Positions 1 to 8,521 of a DNA stretch of 64,000 nt are shown here, in pieces. A program made the translations under genes and the position numbers. This DNA comes from Paenibacillus elgii NBRC 100335 (lineage in GTDB: Bacteria; Bacillota; Bacilli; Paenibacillales; NBRC-103111), in contig NZ_BIMB01000001.1 in NCBI RefSeq assembly GCF_004000865.1, positions 1-64,000 of the forward strand, given 5' to 3'. A model generated the notes under the pieces. That model was not told where the DNA came from, did not search any database, and saw only the letters and a program-made list of their open reading frames with translations. The number at the start of each line of letters is the position of its first letter. The first letter of the stretch is position 1.

Positions 1-836
1 TAACGCCCGCCGAGCCAGTCCGGTCGGCCGGGCGCCCAGCCGCCGAAGGCGGGAGCGGGCTCGACCGCGAACGCCGGGTGCTCGTCCAGAAATGCGGCGA
101 TCATCGCCTCGTTCTCTTCCGGCGAGAACGTACAGGTCGAGTAAACCATCAAGCCCCCCGGCTTCAGCATGCGGCCTGCCTGCCTCAGCAGCGTCCGCTG
201 CATCTCGGCGTATTTCTCCGGCCAGTCCGGCCGCCAGACTTTAGCCATATCCTCTTCCTTGCGGAACATGCCTTCGCCCGAGCAGGGCGCATCGATCAGA
301 ATCTTATCGAAGTAGCCGGTGAACGCTCCTTCCAGCTTCGCCGGATCTTCATTCAACACGACGGCATTGCGTATGCCGCTCAGCTCAATGTTTTTCACCA
401 GCGCCTTCACCCGGTCCGGATGCACATCGTTCGCGACGATCAGCCCGGCTCCTTGCAGCTTGGCCGCAAGCTGCGTCGTTTTTCCTCCCGGCGCGGCGCA
501 TAAATCCAGCACCCTTTCGCCGGGGCGGACGTCCAGCAGCTCAGCCGGAGCCATCGCGCTCGGCTCCTGAATATAATACAGCCCTGCATGGTAATGCGGA
601 TGCTTTCCTGGCCGCCCGTCTCCTTCCCGGTAGTAAAAGCCGGTTGCCGCCCAGGGGACCGGCTCGAGCTCCAGTCGGGTCAAGCCGCGAAACTGCTCTA
701 CGGACAGTTTGAGCGTATTGACGCGCAGGCCGTAATGCCGCTCCTCCCCATAAGACGCCAGAAAGGCCGAATATTCGGCCTCCAGCAAGCCTTCCATTTT
801 TTGTTTAAATGCTTCCAGCAGCATCGGCTCCGTCAT
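1..836 (-). CDS. 16S rRNA m5C methyltransferase, RsmF/RsmB-NOP family, cut by window edge
   Basis: The gene starts at ATG 836 and runs off the left edge, so about 278 N-terminal residues are visible. It is a SAM-dependent RNA cytosine-C5 methyltransferase. The SAM-binding motif I (VLDLCAAPGGKTTQ) lies near residues 109-122. The two cysteines of the m5C mechanism are present: Cys185 in DAPCSGEGMFRK and Cys235 in STCTFSPEEN. The visible part covers the N-terminal region and the catalytic core; the C-terminal PUA-like domain typical of RsmF would lie outside. It sits 14 bases downstream of the preceding minus-strand gene and may be co-transcribed with it. The family is certain. Which rRNA base it modifies is inferred from the family. 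Confidence 0.93.
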   Translation of the reverse strand, partial: MTEPMLLEAFKQKMEGLLEAEYSAFLASYGEERHYGLRVNTLKLSVEQFRGLTRLELEPVPWAATGFYYREGDGRPGKHPHYHAGLYYIQEPSAMAPAELLDVRPGERVLDLCAAPGGKTTQLAAKLQGAGLIVANDVHPDRVKALVKNIELSGIRNAVVLNEDPAKLEGAFTGYFDKILIDAPCSGEGMFRKEEDMAKVWRPDWPEKYAEMQRTLLRQAGRMLKPGGLMVYSTCTFSPEENEAMIAAFLDEHPAFAVEPAPAFGGWAPGRPDWLGGR

Positions 837-850
837 TGTCGTCACTCGTT

Positions 851-2467
851 TCAGTTAATCTGGAAGAAATAGATTTTATCGCCATCCGCCGCCTTGTGGT
901 ACCGCGACATCCAATGCCCGTTCAACCACGCGAACTCTTGATTATCCCAATTGTACTTTTTATAATTCAGGGCCGCAACGACGAGATCCGGCCGCGTGAG
1001 CGAACTGACGAACACCCGCTTGCCCGGCTCGTCGGCGAACAAGACGAGGTCCTCCTCCGGCAGCACGATCGGCCGCTTCGTCTTCCACTTCGCCCTGTAA
1101 AAGGTCCGGTCCTGCATATTGACGAATACTTGCTCGGCCGCCGTATCGCTCCCGCCGTCCGTCAGGACGCTGCCGAACGCCATGTCCTTCAGCTCCCACC
1201 CGTCGGGCACCTCCACCTGCTGGAGCGGCTGCATCGTTCCTGTCTTCAGATCCCCGAGCAGCCACGCGGTTGTTTTCTTAACCACAGCCGCAGTTCCGTC
1301 CGTTGCCGCTGCCCGCACCAATTGAAATTGATGCAGCAGCACCGTTTTCCGCTCCTCGCTGTAGCCTCCGAATTCCAGGTGCTCCTTCGAGCCTTTCGAC
1401 AGGCTGAACCGCTTGATTGGATTCCCTTTCAGATCAGCAATCTGCACGCCGGACGAAGCAAGCAGCGTTCGTTTATTCCCGGCTAGCGCCAGCTCAGGCT
1501 TCCGGTCGTAGGTCCAATTATAATAAATCACCTTCCGTCCCGCATCCATCCCCGCGTCCACATATCCCGGTTCGGCCGCAAACGGCTGCCTGGCTCCCCC
1601 GGTATTCCAATCGATCCACCATAGGTCGCCTTGAAAACGGCCTGTGGCATAGAGCCCTACGCCCGCTTCCGGCGCCAGCAGAAAGCTTTCTCCGTCCCGC
1701 ACGGCCTCGGAGGCGGGAACGATCCGGGCCTGCGCTCCGGTCTTCAAGTCGTAGCTTGCGATCCCGCTTCGCTCGTCACGGACCAGCACATGCCGCTTAT
1801 CCGGCGCAAGCTTGGCTTCCAGCACCGCCGGCGCGGTCCGCCCGTTCGATTCTTGCCGGTACAGCTCCAGGAGCGGCGTCGCCGTGCGCTGCTTCATCGA
1901 GAAGCGGTTGAGATAATATACGAACTCGTTTCCTTCGTTTTTCACGGTCGTGTATACAAACTCGTCTTTATTCATAAACCCGCACAACCGGGTCGAACGC
2001 CGGAGCACGTCTTCGTCCGTCCCCGTGATCTGGGCAATCGGCGCGCTCTCGGCCAACTCGCTTTGCGGGCCCATCCACAGCGCATCGATCTGGGAGCTGC
2101 TCCCGCTATCGCCTGTTTTGCTGCGCTGAACAAGATATAGCATCGTGACGCCGTCCGGTGCAGCAACCTGCTCCAGTACCCGCCCTTGTTTTACTGTTGC
2201 CATAAACCCTTTGTTTATTTTGGATCGCACGATCTCCAGCGCTGAAAAGCCGGACGCAGAATTTTGGATGCGATAGGCATCCGGATCGGAGATCACTTTG
2301 GCCTTTTCCCCCGGCGGTCCAGTTTGAGCGGGAGAGACCGAAGGCTGCACGGCCCCGGCGTTCCAGAACATAGCGCCCCATACCAATCCGCCTAGCAGCA
2401 GCACGCCGCCCACTCCAAGAAACATGGCGTTTTCCCGCTTGCCGAGAACTTCGATGATGCGTTTCAT
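851..2467 (-). CDS. membrane-anchored protein of unknown function, likely beta-propeller ectodomain
   Basis: The product is 538 residues. I chose ATG 2467 because GCGGGGGAAC precedes it and the protein then opens with a short basic segment and one membrane span (about residues 15-35, FLGVGGVLLLGGLVWGAMFW). An in-frame extension to 2524 has no better signal. The rest is predicted extracytoplasmic. It carries recurring short strands of the type found in WD40/TolB-like propellers (for example LAPDKRHVLVRDE, GDLWWIDWNTGG, KVIYYNWTYDRKPELAL), but no catalytic motif that I recognise. It lies just upstream of the methyltransferase on the same strand. The fold is my inference; the function is unknown. 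Confidence 0.75.
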   Translation of the reverse strand: MKRIIEVLGKRENAMFLGVGGVLLLGGLVWGAMFWNAGAVQPSVSPAQTGPPGEKAKVISDPDAYRIQNSASGFSALEIVRSKINKGFMATVKQGRVLEQVAAPDGVTMLYLVQRSKTGDSGSSSQIDALWMGPQSELAESAPIAQITGTDEDVLRRSTRLCGFMNKDEFVYTTVKNEGNEFVYYLNRFSMKQRTATPLLELYRQESNGRTAPAVLEAKLAPDKRHVLVRDERSGIASYDLKTGAQARIVPASEAVRDGESFLLAPEAGVGLYATGRFQGDLWWIDWNTGGARQPFAAEPGYVDAGMDAGRKVIYYNWTYDRKPELALAGNKRTLLASSGVQIADLKGNPIKRFSLSKGSKEHLEFGGYSEERKTVLLHQFQLVRAAATDGTAAVVKKTTAWLLGDLKTGTMQPLQQVEVPDGWELKDMAFGSVLTDGGSDTAAEQVFVNMQDRTFYRAKWKTKRPIVLPEEDLVLFADEPGKRVFVSSLTRPDLVVAALNYKKYNWDNQEFAWLNGHWMSRYHKAADGDKIYFFQIN

Positions 2468-2633
2468 AGTCTTACGTTCCCCCGCCATTCTCTTGGACGT
2501 CCCTAGTCTACCCATGTATTCCACGCCAATGTCGAAAATCCTTCAATTTTATTGTATGATAGGAGGAGGAAACTTTGCATAAGTAACGAATGTTTTTAGA
2601 GTGACCATTTATCTCGGTAGGAAGAGGGGAATC

Positions 2634-3116
2634 ATGAAAAAGTTAGGTATCTTTTTAGCCATTATCGTCGTTCTATTCGGAGCTCTTTATTTTGTCAATC
2701 AACAATCGAACCAGGCGAAATTCGGAAAGTACGCGAACAACGTATACGGCATTGCCCCGGACAAGCTGAATCCGGCCACGCTCGCGCTTCTGGACGATCC
2801 GAACTACCAAAACATCATTTTGCCTGACGCGCTCGACAAGAAGATCGCAGCGCAGGAAGACTTCTACTTGTATTATTTCGGTTCAACGTGCCCGCACTGC
2901 AAGGTGACAACGCCTGTGCTTATGCCGGTCGCCAAAGATTTCAACATCGACGTCAAGCAGTTCAATCTTGAAGAGTTCAGGGACGGATGGCAAAAATACA
3001 ACATCGAAGCAACCCCGACCCTGATTTATTACAAAGGCGGCAAAGAAGTCGAGCGCCTCGTAGGCGAGCAAAAAGCCGAAACGTTCAAAGCCTTTTTCGA
3101 AAAGCATAAAAAGTAA
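2634..3116 (+). CDS. membrane-anchored thioredoxin-like protein
   Basis: The product is 160 residues. ATG 2634 is preceded by AGAGGGGAATC. Residues 4-20 form an N-terminal membrane anchor, and the rest is a thioredoxin fold facing the outside. The redox pair is Cys86-Pro-His-Cys89 in FGSTCPHCK, a CPHC site as in DsbA-type oxidases rather than the CGPC of classical thioredoxins. The cis-proline region (ATPTLIYY) is present. It probably acts as an extracytoplasmic thiol-disulfide oxidoreductase. It is divergent from the minus-strand gene that starts at 2467, so the 166 bases between hold both promoters. A hairpin terminator follows at 3157. Confidence 0.88.
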   Translation: MKKLGIFLAIIVVLFGALYFVNQQSNQAKFGKYANNVYGIAPDKLNPATLALLDDPNYQNIILPDALDKKIAAQEDFYLYYFGSTCPHCKVTTPVLMPVAKDFNIDVKQFNLEEFRDGWQKYNIEATPTLIYYKGGKEVERLVGEQKAETFKAFFEKHKK

Positions 3117-3156
3117 TCCTGCCGGCTGTCGGTGGACGCCCAAGGATACCCCGAAG

Positions 3157-3183
3157 CAGCGGATGCGTCCGCTGTTTCTTTTA
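3157..3183 (+). terminator. intrinsic terminator
   Basis: A seven-base-pair stem CAGCGGA/TCCGCTG with a TGCG loop is followed by TTTCTTTTA. It closes the thioredoxin-like gene. Confidence 0.6.
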
Positions 3184-3217
3184 TTTCATTTTTTTCAAAA
3201 GGAGCTGTACAGCCCCT

Positions 3218-3874
3218 ATGCAACCCAAACAAGCATCGCTGACCGGAAAATATATATTGATCGCAGTCGTCATCGTGCTGCTGTCGATTCTGATCTTCAT
3301 AAAGTTCGCTCACGATTTGCAGAAAAACCAACTGGAGCGCTTTGACCGGACCTATATCGATTGGATTCAATCGCATATCAGTCCTAAGCTGACCGTATGG
3401 ATGAAGGGGATTACCGAGCTCGGATCGTTCCAGACCTTGTCCGTCCTGCTGCTCGTTAGCGTATCTCTGATGGTGTGGCGGAGGAAGAAGTGGGAAGCTC
3501 TCTTTTTCATGGTGGCCGTCACCGGCGGCATGCTGTTTAACCAGCTGCTGAAGCAAATTTTTGAACGGCAGCGGCCGATACTGCACCGGATCGTTGAAGA
3601 AACGGGCTACAGCTTCCCGAGCGGACATTCCATGGGGTCGATCGTCTTTTACGGCATGCTGGCTATGCTCCTCTTGATGTTCGTCAAATCTCCTGTTCTA
3701 AAGCTGCTAATTGCCGTAACGGCCGGTTGTCTGATCATCATGATCGGCGTAAGCCGCATTTACTTGGGGGTTCATTATCCGAGCGACGTAGCCGCCGGAT
3801 TTGCCGCCGGGGCAGCATGGCTTACCGTGTGCGGGGCCGGGCTGCAAGCCGTTCTCGTCTCGCGCCGGTCCTAA
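3218..3874 (+). CDS. PAP2-family phosphatase, multi-pass membrane protein
   Basis: The product is 218 residues and starts at ATG 3218 behind AAAAGGAGC. It is a type 2 phosphatidic acid phosphatase, probably acting on phosphatidylglycerol phosphate or undecaprenyl pyrophosphate at the outer face of the membrane. All three signature motifs are intact: C1 Lys112 to Arg119-Pro120 (KQIFERQRP), C2 PSGH at 134-137, and C3 Ser179-Arg180, His186 and Asp190 (SRIYLGVHYPSD). There are about five or six membrane spans, with an N-terminal span at residues 12-30. Length and motifs are normal for the family. The exact substrate cannot be read from sequence. Confidence 0.92.
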   Translation: MQPKQASLTGKYILIAVVIVLLSILIFIKFAHDLQKNQLERFDRTYIDWIQSHISPKLTVWMKGITELGSFQTLSVLLLVSVSLMVWRRKKWEALFFMVAVTGGMLFNQLLKQIFERQRPILHRIVEETGYSFPSGHSMGSIVFYGMLAMLLLMFVKSPVLKLLIAVTAGCLIIMIGVSRIYLGVHYPSDVAAGFAAGAAWLTVCGAGLQAVLVSRRS

Positions 3875-3904
3875 CGCCGGCATGGCAAGCCGCAGCATTC
3901 CGGG

Positions 3905-4327
3905 CTAATCCTCTTCATGCGGCTCCGGAGGATGCAGCCTAAGCTCTTCTACCAATGCCTCCAGTTCGGCGTCCAGAATGCGGATGTCCAAATCGTAGAA
4001 AGCAAACGGCAGCTCCTCCGCATGAGCCAGCTTGTTCAAGTACAGGCGGCTGTCATCGCGAAGTTGACCCAGATCGATCCCGAGCGCGTCCTCCGGGTAA
4101 TTGTCCAATTTGTCCAAGGCCGCGGTAAACAGCTTGATCGACCCGCTCGTATTGCCGTTGCGGTAATGGTAAAGGCCCACTGCCACCTGCAGCAGGCCTT
4201 GGTACAACGGATGTCTGCCTTCCTCGAGCCAAAGCTCCTCCATCACTTCGTGACATTCGAAATAGTCGCGCGCCACGTTGAAATAATACACGAACTCTAC
4301 ATATAAACGATCGTATGACGTTGTCAC
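3905..4327 (-). CDS. DUF309 protein
   Basis: The product is 140 residues from a GTG start at 4327, chosen because GGAGGCGAG sits seven bases upstream. A longer in-frame ATG at 4396 lacks a ribosome binding site and would begin almost on the stop of the preceding gene. The conserved DUF309 helix is clear: ARDYFECHEVMEELW near the N terminus, then HPLYQGLLQVAVGLYHYRNGN. Family members are small all-alpha proteins of unknown function, possibly metal-binding through the conserved His and Glu. It lies downstream of the alarmone synthetase on the same strand and is probably in its operon. Confidence 0.88.
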   Translation of the reverse strand: MTTSYDRLYVEFVYYFNVARDYFECHEVMEELWLEEGRHPLYQGLLQVAVGLYHYRNGNTSGSIKLFTAALDKLDNYPEDALGIDLGQLRDDSRLYLNKLAHAEELPFAFYDLDIRILDAELEALVEELRLHPPEPHEED

Positions 4328-4403
4328 CGTCTCGCCTCCGTTTCGATCGCCTCCAGCGGAGGCCCGGTGAATAACAGGCCGCTGGCCCGGCTTCACCGGA
4401 CTT

Positions 4404-5207
4404 TTAGGCCAAGGAATTTTTCTTCGCCCGGTGAACCGCCTGATCCACCTCGTTCGACAGCTTCTTCAGCAGCCAGACGTCGTCCGTGTCCCACAGCTCG
4501 TTGAAGCGCATCTGAAACTGCGCGGCTTCCCGGACCCGTAGATGAAAGTAAAGCTCCTGAATGCCGTTCAGCACCCTGGTCACGATACTCGATTTGTCCT
4601 CAAACAGCTTCTGTGCTTCGACGATCTCTTCACGGATGCTGCTCATCTCTTGATCAAGCTGGTAAGCGGCTTCTGCCGCCCGGCTGAGCCGCGCGACGAC
4701 ATCCTCTGGCAAGCTTTCCCGGTATTTATAGTTCAGCGAATGCTCGATCGTCGCCCAGAAATTCATGGCCAGCGTCCTCAGCTGAATTTCGGCCAGCACG
4801 CGCTTCATGCCGAGCGCCGTCTGGACCCGGTATTCCACAATCATATGGTAGCTGCGGTAACCGCTCGGCTTTTTATTAGCAATATAATCTTTCTCATATA
4901 ATAGCGTCATATCTTCACGGGCACGGATCAATTCGGCCAACCGATCAATATCCTCAACGAATTGACACATAATCCGAATGCCCGCAATATCTTCGATCCC
5001 GGTCTCGAGCTGATCCATCGGAACGCTCAGCCGTTTGGCTTTTTCCAAAATGCTGGAAGTCCTCTTAACCCGGCCGGTTACAAATTCGATAGGTGAATAT
5101 TCATCTCGGCTTTTGAGCTCTGCGCGCAATGTCTTGAATTTGACTTTCAATTCCTCGACCGCCTGTTCGTAAGGCAGCAGAAATTTTTTCCAATCGCGTC
5201 CGTCCAT
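4404..5207 (-). CDS. small alarmone synthetase, RelA/SpoT synthetase domain only
   Basis: The product is 267 residues from ATG 5207, with GGAGGTCGACGG directly ahead. It makes (p)ppGpp by transferring pyrophosphate from ATP to GTP or GDP. There is one synthetase domain and no hydrolase, TGS or ACT domain. The diagnostic stretches are EFVTGRVKRTSSILEKAKR, DIAGIRIMCQFVEDIDRL, KPSGYRSYHMIVEYRV and AEIQLRTLAMNFWATIEHSLNYK. A long C-terminal helical tail (about residues 190-267) may mediate tetramer formation as in RelQ/SasB. The gene is somewhat longer than B. subtilis RelQ. It lies between pyrD and the DUF309 gene on the same strand. Confidence 0.92.
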   Translation of the reverse strand: MDGRDWKKFLLPYEQAVEELKVKFKTLRAELKSRDEYSPIEFVTGRVKRTSSILEKAKRLSVPMDQLETGIEDIAGIRIMCQFVEDIDRLAELIRAREDMTLLYEKDYIANKKPSGYRSYHMIVEYRVQTALGMKRVLAEIQLRTLAMNFWATIEHSLNYKYRESLPEDVVARLSRAAEAAYQLDQEMSSIREEIVEAQKLFEDKSSIVTRVLNGIQELYFHLRVREAAQFQMRFNELWDTDDVWLLKKLSNEVDQAVHRAKKNSLA

Positions 5208-5234
5208 TCCGTCGACCTCCAAATCTTTCTTGCC

Positions 5235-6329
5235 TTAATGCCCCGATCCGATCGCCTCCGATACGTTCGTAAATCCATCCTGCCGAAGCAATGTGCGAAG
5301 TCCGCGGTTAATGCGCTGCAGCACATCCGGTCCTTCATAGATCAAGCCGGTGTAGACTTCGACCAGACTGGCTCCCGCCCGAATCTTCGCATAGGCGTCC
5401 TCGGCCGTAAAAATGCCTCCCGATCCGATAATCGGAAGTTTCCCGTCCGTTAGCCGGTATACGGTTCGAATCAGTTCGGTGGAGCGCTCCGTCAACGGAC
5501 GGCCGCTTAATCCGCCCGTTTCTCCCCGGTTCGCATGGCGCAGACCGTCTCTCGCGATCGTCGTATTGGACGCAATGATGCCGGAGACATGGCTCCGTAC
5601 GATCGTTTCGACCATATACTCGATTTCCTGCGGCGTCAGATCGGGTGCAATCTTCACAAGCACAGGCTTCTCCCGTCCGCCGAAGCGGGCATGCTGCTTG
5701 TGGATCTCGTCCTTCACAGCCGCGAGCAGACGCGACAGGTCGTCCCCGTGCTGCAGATTGCGCAGATCCGGCGTATTCGGCGAGCTGATATTGACGACGA
5801 AAAAATCTCCGTACCCATATAATGCTTGAATGCAGGCGCGGTAATCGTCTTCCGCCTGCTCGTTGGGCGTCGTTTTGTTTTTTCCGATATTGATGGCAAG
5901 CGGAATCGTGCGCTGGCCTTGATTGCGCAAATTTCGCTTCATGCCTTCGATTCCGACATTGTTGAACCCCATCCGGTTGATGAGCGCCTCGTCCTCCGGA
6001 AGTCGGAACAACCGCGGCAGCTCATTGCCGACTTGCGGCTTCGGTGTCACCGTGCCAACTTCCATAAAGCCGAAGCCGATGTTCGAAAAACCGGGGACCG
6101 CTTTCGCATTCTTGTCCAACCCTGCCGCCAAGCCGACCGGATTCGGAAACCGGATCCCCCACAGCTCGCTCTCCAGCTCCGGATACGCCCGGACGCCCCA
6201 CATCGCGCGGAGCAGTCCCCGTCCGCCAGGCAGCTTGGCAAACGTATGCAGTCCGTCGATAATGAGATGGTGCGCCTTCTCCGGGTCCATCCCGAACAGC
6301 ACCGGCTTCGCGATTTTTTTGTAAAGCAT
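5235..6329 (-). CDS. pyrD: quinone-dependent dihydroorotate dehydrogenase (class 2)
   Basis: The product is 364 residues from ATG 6329, behind GGGGAGAGGAC. It oxidises dihydroorotate to orotate in pyrimidine synthesis and passes electrons to membrane quinone through FMN. It is class 2 because it has the N-terminal amphipathic helical domain (residues 1-45, LYKKIAKPVLFGMDPEKAHH) and uses the serine form of the active-site loop (NISSPNTPDLRNLQ). The FMN phosphate site is near IGSGGIFTAEDAYAKIRAGASLVEVYTGLIYEG. Many Bacillales carry class 1B PyrD with PyrK inside the pyr operon. Here a class 2 enzyme stands outside any pyr operon, with the alarmone synthetase directly downstream. Confidence 0.95.
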   Translation of the reverse strand: MLYKKIAKPVLFGMDPEKAHHLIIDGLHTFAKLPGGRGLLRAMWGVRAYPELESELWGIRFPNPVGLAAGLDKNAKAVPGFSNIGFGFMEVGTVTPKPQVGNELPRLFRLPEDEALINRMGFNNVGIEGMKRNLRNQGQRTIPLAINIGKNKTTPNEQAEDDYRACIQALYGYGDFFVVNISSPNTPDLRNLQHGDDLSRLLAAVKDEIHKQHARFGGREKPVLVKIAPDLTPQEIEYMVETIVRSHVSGIIASNTTIARDGLRHANRGETGGLSGRPLTERSTELIRTVYRLTDGKLPIIGSGGIFTAEDAYAKIRAGASLVEVYTGLIYEGPDVLQRINRGLRTLLRQDGFTNVSEAIGSGH

Positions 6330-6492
6330 GCTTCTGTCCTCTCCCCGCACGTGTCTCTTCGTTAGTCTCTTTTGACAGTTTAGCGCTTTACGAAACAAAA
6401 ATAAAGGGGACAAGTCACAAAATCCTTACGACTTAAATCTATACATTATGTTAAAATATGCTTAATCCAATAAAAAGGCAGGGCTGAGGTCT

Positions 6493-6630
6493 ATGCAAAA
6501 AAAGAAAGTATCCCCTTATGCACAGCGGAAAACAAAGGACGAGCCTAATAAGAAGCTGATCGTGTGGGTCGGTTCCATCTTCGGCGTCGTCATTCTCGGC
6601 ATGATTGTTCTGCTTATTTTCAACCATTAG
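6493..6630 (+). CDS. small membrane protein, 45 residues
   Basis: ATG 6493 follows GGGCTGAGGT. The 45-residue product has a lysine-rich N-terminal half (MQKKKVSPYAQRKTKDEPNK) and one hydrophobic span (IVWVGSIFGVVILGMIVLLIF) ending in NH. It looks like a tail-anchored or single-span membrane peptide. I do not recognise a named family. It is divergent from pyrD and stands alone. The start, codon pattern and membrane span make it a credible gene. Confidence 0.65.
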   Translation: MQKKKVSPYAQRKTKDEPNKKLIVWVGSIFGVVILGMIVLLIFNH

Positions 6631-6718
6631 AGCTTGTTAGCGCTTTCTATCCTCTCGCACAAAAGCTTGGTCTTCTAATAAAGGCTATGGCAAAAACTAA
6701 AAATTCCCCGTCAAGGTA

Positions 6719-6832
6719 GGTTGAATATATTCCGTAAGAGTTTACGTCCGCCTTTGAAATCCGAAAAGATACCTTAAAATTCAATTCAATATTTTTCGGG
6801 TTTCAAGAGCGGCTGCAGGAATATATTCAACC
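6719..6832. repeat. structured inverted-repeat element, copy 1 (114 bp)
   Basis: The outer arms are GGTTGAATATATTCC (6719-6733) and GGAATATATTCAACC (6818-6832), a perfect 15-bp inverted repeat. Inside is an unpaired 14-nt left stretch, GTAAGAGTTTACGT, against only CTGCA on the right. A second stem follows: CCGC, TTGAAA, CCGAAAA pair with TTTTCGG, TTTCAA, GCGG, with small mismatches. An AT-rich loop closes it. A second copy with the same plan lies at 59367-59477. It is between the convergent ends of the 45-residue gene and the L,D-transpeptidase. I see no target-site duplication and no known family name. Confidence 0.75.
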
Positions 6833-6894
6833 GAATAACCAGGGGGATTCTTTCCCGGTTACTTCGCCACGGCCGGCTTGGACGACCAAGCTCC

Positions 6895-8337
6895 CTAATT
6901 CAACCAGTTGTACTTCTTCCCCGGATTCGTATCGACGCTTTGCGGCGGTACTCCATACGGTTCGGGGCTCCGCGATTCCTCCTTGGACAGTCCGCCCTTG
7001 CCGATCGTCACAGTCGTTCCGAGCGGCACCAAGTCAAACAGCTCCTCCACATCCTCCTTAGCCATACGGATGCAGCCTAGCGACTCGTCCTTGCCGATAC
7101 TGGACGGCCGGTTCGTTCCGTGAATCGCATAATTCGTATCGGACAGCGTCATCCCGCGGCTCCCGAACTCTCCGTTCGACTTCCCGTTCGGATTGCGCAC
7201 CTTTTCCGAGATGACGAAGCTGCCCTCCGGTGTCCGATCCGCTCCTAAGCCTACCGGATAATTGCGGACGACGATGTTGCCGCTGACGACCGACAGCCGG
7301 TGGGCCTGCTTATCGACAATAATTCGCATCGGCTCCGTCAAAGGCTTGGTCAGATTGCCCGTTCCGGGCGGCACGGAATTTCCGTCGGCGGCCGCAGGCT
7401 GCGCCCCGGCTTGCTTGAGCCATGCGCTCAGCTCCGCAGCCAAGGCTTCCTTGTCCCGGTCGAACGTTTCCTTCATATAGGGAGTCAGCCCCGGCAGCAC
7501 GTTGTTCGGATACGCTTCCGTCAGCTGCGAAGCCTGTGCCGGCGCTTGCCCCGTACGCTGGATATAAGCCGCGACGGCGGAGCGCAGCACCAGATCCTGC
7601 TCCTGCTTCGTCATCCAAGCGGCCACAATGCTATCCGCCTTCTGCGGATCGGTTGGCTGGCAGCTGCAAGCAGCCGCGTCATGATAATTGATCTGCTGCT
7701 GCGCCGCATTTGCTTTCGCTTCGACGGAAAGCAGCGTCTCCGGCTTCTTCAGCCAGCTGATCCAAGCGGTCCCGTCGAGCGGAATCCCCCGGGCCAGAAT
7801 CGCGTAGCTGCTAATTCTTTCCCGTAGAAGCATCTCTTGCAGCGCCGCGCCGACATTCGCCTGACTCTTCTCGCCGGCCAAATAATACACTTTCGTCTCC
7901 TGCAGCTCGGAGGAAGTCATCCCTTCCGGCAGAACGATAACCGGAGCGCTGGCGCTTTCTTCCGTCTTCTCGAATATACGCCCCAGCTCCGGGGCAAACA
8001 ATACACCGGCAAAGGCGAGCAGACCGGCAACCATCAGGCGAACGAGCCGCTTCCGTCTGTTCTTTTGACGTTCCGTTCCCCAGCGATGGATCGGTTCGAT
8101 TTCTTCGGGAGGCAGAGCCACCTTCTGATTCTCATACGCTTCATAGACTTCTCCGGCCTGCGCGTAACAGTATAGGGCTTTTCCCTTTTTCCCTTGCGCT
8201 TCATAATCGCGTCCGAGCAAGTACCACGCCATTTTATTGTTCGGATGCTCTTTGACGTATTTTTTTAAATATAACGGATCCTGTTTGAAAAAGAGCTGAA
8301 GCTGTTCTTCCGAATCCTTCAAATCTTTCGGTTTCAC
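6895..8337 (-). CDS. L,D-transpeptidase (YkuD) with cytoplasmic TPR-like N-terminal part
   Basis: The product is 480 residues from GTG 8337, which has AGAGGGG seven bases upstream; in-frame sequence further up has no signal. Residues 1-70 form a TPR-like helical segment (HPNNKMAWYLLGRDYEAQGKK) predicted to be cytoplasmic. A basic stretch and one membrane span follow at 90-116. A long outer region leads to the C-terminal YkuD domain, which cross-links or edits peptidoglycan through a catalytic cysteine. The active site IHGTNRPSSIGKDESLGCIRM is intact, with the His of IHGT and the Cys of GCIRM. Many Firmicute L,D-transpeptidases use LysM instead; the cytoplasmic TPR portion is less usual. Confidence 0.9.
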   Translation of the reverse strand: MKPKDLKDSEEQLQLFFKQDPLYLKKYVKEHPNNKMAWYLLGRDYEAQGKKGKALYCYAQAGEVYEAYENQKVALPPEEIEPIHRWGTERQKNRRKRLVRLMVAGLLAFAGVLFAPELGRIFEKTEESASAPVIVLPEGMTSSELQETKVYYLAGEKSQANVGAALQEMLLRERISSYAILARGIPLDGTAWISWLKKPETLLSVEAKANAAQQQINYHDAAACSCQPTDPQKADSIVAAWMTKQEQDLVLRSAVAAYIQRTGQAPAQASQLTEAYPNNVLPGLTPYMKETFDRDKEALAAELSAWLKQAGAQPAAADGNSVPPGTGNLTKPLTEPMRIIVDKQAHRLSVVSGNIVVRNYPVGLGADRTPEGSFVISEKVRNPNGKSNGEFGSRGMTLSDTNYAIHGTNRPSSIGKDESLGCIRMAKEDVEELFDLVPLGTTVTIGKGGLSKEESRSPEPYGVPPQSVDTNPGKKYNWLN

Positions 8338-8446
8338 GGGACGCCCCTCTCTTTCCGCCTTCCTGCAAACTATATCGGCGGGAGAAGCGCTTTTCTTAAT
8401 ACTCTTGCGTCCTAGGCCGCACCGTTTCTTCAGCTGCAAACCTAGT

Positions 8447-8501
8447 CAAAAAGACCTATCCAGAGAAGTCCGCCTCTAAGAGCTTTCCTCGGAATAGGTC
8501 T
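8447..8501 (-). terminator. terminator of the cyclase-FecR-NHL operon
   Basis: Read on the minus strand, AGACCTATTCC pairs with GGATAGGTCT across a long internal arm and is followed by TTTTT (8448-8452). It lies just after the stop of the NHL-repeat gene and marks the operon end. Confidence 0.65.
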
Positions 8502-8521
8502 CATTTTGTTGGCACTCCATA

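Noticed and set aside
6719-6832. Integron attC site
   Set aside because: The ends GTTGAAT and ATTCAAC resemble the attC core boxes, but their order is reversed relative to attC, and copy 2 lacks the GTT core altogether.
6719-6832. Simple intrinsic terminator as the explanation for the repeat
   Set aside because: There is no T-run after either arm, the element is much longer than needed, and the unpaired conserved stretch is not explained by termination.
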